A DNA stretch of 5,939 bases from positions 1 to 5,939 of the forward strand of contig JAEUJR010000829.1 in NCBI GenBank assembly GCA_016793585.1, in the 5' to 3' direction. A program made the translations under genes and the position numbers. Positions 5,248 to 5,939 of the stretch are shown piece after piece. Below the pieces are notes generated by a model. That model ran no database searches, had not been told where the DNA came from, and worked only from the letters and a program-made list of their open reading frames with translations. This stretch comes from Archangium sp. GTDB lineage: Bacteria > Myxococcota > Myxococcia > Myxococcales > Myxococcaceae. How positions within the stretch are numbered: position 1 is the first letter of the stretch; each line of letters begins with the position of its first letter.

Positions 5248-5854
5248 ACCAGAAGGCGGGCAACGCGAGGCGATGCCGAAGCAGCGCGCTCCGATGAAAG
5301 CGCAGGGAGTCGCGCCGGGTCGCTCCTGACGACCCATGGCGAAGCCGCTTCGCTTCTCTCAGTATCGAGAGCCGCTCGGGAAACGACAGCGTGCGAACGA
5401 TCGCCGCCAGCACGAGGTGCTCCTGGCGATCGGCCTCGTCGAAGTCCTTCGGCAACGGGAGCAGGAGCCGGGCGAGGGCAGGGCGCTCCTTCGAGAGCTT
5501 CTTCACCACCGTCAGGAGCTTCTGGTGCCGCGCCTCGTGGAGCGACTCCACGGCTTGCGTCGCCTCGGTCTTGCCAGCTGCCCGCTTCAGATACTTCGCC
5601 AGCTCGGCATCGACCGTCTTCCGGCACGCCCGAAGAAACCGCAGCTGCCCCTGGCCTTCCGGAGCGTCGAAGATCGCCCGCTCGGCTGCCGCCCGAATGC
5701 CCCGCGCCACCACCTCGAAGGGCACCTCGGCCCGCGCCCACTCGTCCACCAGGTCGACGTCGTCGCCGCTCAGCGACACGCCGCGGCCTCGGTAGGTCGT
5801 GAACAGGTCCTGAACCCGTTCGTGAAAGGTGGCGTCGTCAGGCAGCAGACTCAT
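5246..5854 (-). CDS. Hypothetical mostly helical protein upstream of the helicase-loader-like gene
   Basis: This 202-residue protein is not a family I recognise. It begins MSLLPDD at the first in-frame ATG after an upstream stop; no clear Shine-Dalgarno precedes it. The sequence suggests alpha-helices throughout and has no signal peptide or membrane segment, so it is probably cytoplasmic. Residues about 30-90 (acidic start, then DEWARAEVPFEVVARGIR and a later Leu/Arg/Lys-rich helix ending AKYLKR) loosely recall the layout of the DnaD/DnaB_2 primosome domain: a tryptophan helix, a short turn, then two helices. That is only a resemblance. Residues about 110-170 are Leu-rich with many charges, and 171-202 form a basic Arg/His-rich tail. 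It ends 10 nt before the DnaC-like gene on the same strand, so the two are almost surely co-transcribed, and a role in replication initiation or helicase loading is a reasonable guess. Confidence 0.75.
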   Translation of the reverse strand: MSLLPDDATFHERVQDLFTTYRGRGVSLSGDDVDLVDEWARAEVPFEVVARGIRAAAERAIFDAPEGQGQLRFLRACRKTVDAELAKYLKRAAGKTEATQAVESLHEARHQKLLTVVKKLSKERPALARLLLPLPKDFDEADRQEHLVLAAIVRTLSFPERLSILREAKRLRHGSSGATRRDSLRFHRSALLRHRLALPAFW

Positions 5855-5874
5855 GGCCGTCGAAGAAGACGTGT

Positions 5875-5891
5875 ACTGTGTCCTTGACAGT
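5875..5891. promoter_or_regulatory. Inverted repeat upstream of the 5854 gene, possible operator
   Basis: ACTGT-N7-ACAGT is a perfect 5-bp-arm inverted repeat, 20 nt before the ATG of the 202-residue gene. It overlaps a consensus-like TTGACA (5884-5889, plus strand) and the short palindrome TGACAGTCA (5885-5893). The placement would suit a regulator site in a divergent promoter region. No convincing -10 element accompanies the TTGACA on the plus strand, so the promoter reading is weak. Confidence 0.25.
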
Positions 5892-5892
5892 C

Positions 5893-5939
5893 ATGAACAG
5901 CGAGCGATACATGCGCCCGCCGTTTCCGTTTCCCAACGG
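5893..5939 (+). CDS. Possible start of a divergent gene, cut by the window end
   Basis: An ATG at 5893 opens a frame reading MNSERYMRPPFPFPN to the window edge; a second in-frame ATG is at 5911. Fifteen codons are too few to identify a product, and no good ribosome site precedes either ATG. The position, divergent from the 202-residue gene across about 40 nt, is the main reason to list it. The stretch may also be simple upstream sequence of the minus-strand operon. Confidence 0.25.
   Translation, partial: MNSERYMRPPFPFPN

Noticed and set aside
5236..5337. N-terminal extension of the DnaC-like frame
   Set aside because: It overlaps the end of the upstream gene, and the ATG at 5235 has its own AGGA site at proper spacing.
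5838..5939. Minus-strand frame open from the window end, ending in MYRSLFMTVKDTVHVFFDGHESAA
   Set aside because: It could be the tail of an upstream gene overlapping the 202-residue gene by 17 nt, but 33 codons without a recognisable motif or ribosome site are too little to call.

Overview
The window looks like chromosomal DNA of a high-GC Myxococcota (myxobacterium-like) bacterium. Codons strongly prefer G/C in the third position. One small exported protein carries an AgmX/PglI-type C-terminal domain, a family typical of this phylum, and two lipoproteins carry the Asp-Ala-Gly ('DAG') spacers common in myxobacterial lipoproteins. The assignment rests on protein style only; there is no rRNA or other marker here.

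Layout. Positions 2-1916 (+) hold a compact run: the C-terminal end of an acyl-CoA dehydrogenase (ACAD), a small AgmX/PglI-domain protein 3 nt later, and a complete second ACAD 13 nt after that. This reads as one transcription unit combining acyl-CoA oxidation with an envelope-type protein. It meets a minus-strand gene tail to tail with no spacer: the two stop codons abut inside a perfect 14-bp palindrome (1910-1923).

Positions 1917-4032 hold a divergent pair of predicted lipoprotein genes. The minus-strand one (start 2561) is the most unusual gene here. A Hint (Hedgehog/intein) self-processing domain begins only six residues after the lipidated cysteine and is followed by a short cysteine-rich tail. 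The plus-strand one (start 2674, or possibly 2626) is a predicted beta-propeller lipoprotein with two Asp-box-like motifs. They share a control region of about 110 bp.

Positions 4033-4362 are a non-coding gap between convergent genes. It is almost filled by a degenerate tandem repeat of about 21 bp, with a near-perfect core at 4144-4248.

Positions 4363-5854 (-) hold a two-gene operon: an unrecognised mostly helical 202-residue protein, then a DnaC/IstB-type AAA+ ATPase resembling a helicase loader. No transposase lies beside it, so it looks like a replication-type loader rather than an IS21 helper. The last 85 bases contain a small inverted repeat and perhaps the first codons of a divergent plus-strand gene.

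No tRNA, rRNA, CRISPR array, insertion sequence or convincing U-tract terminator was seen.
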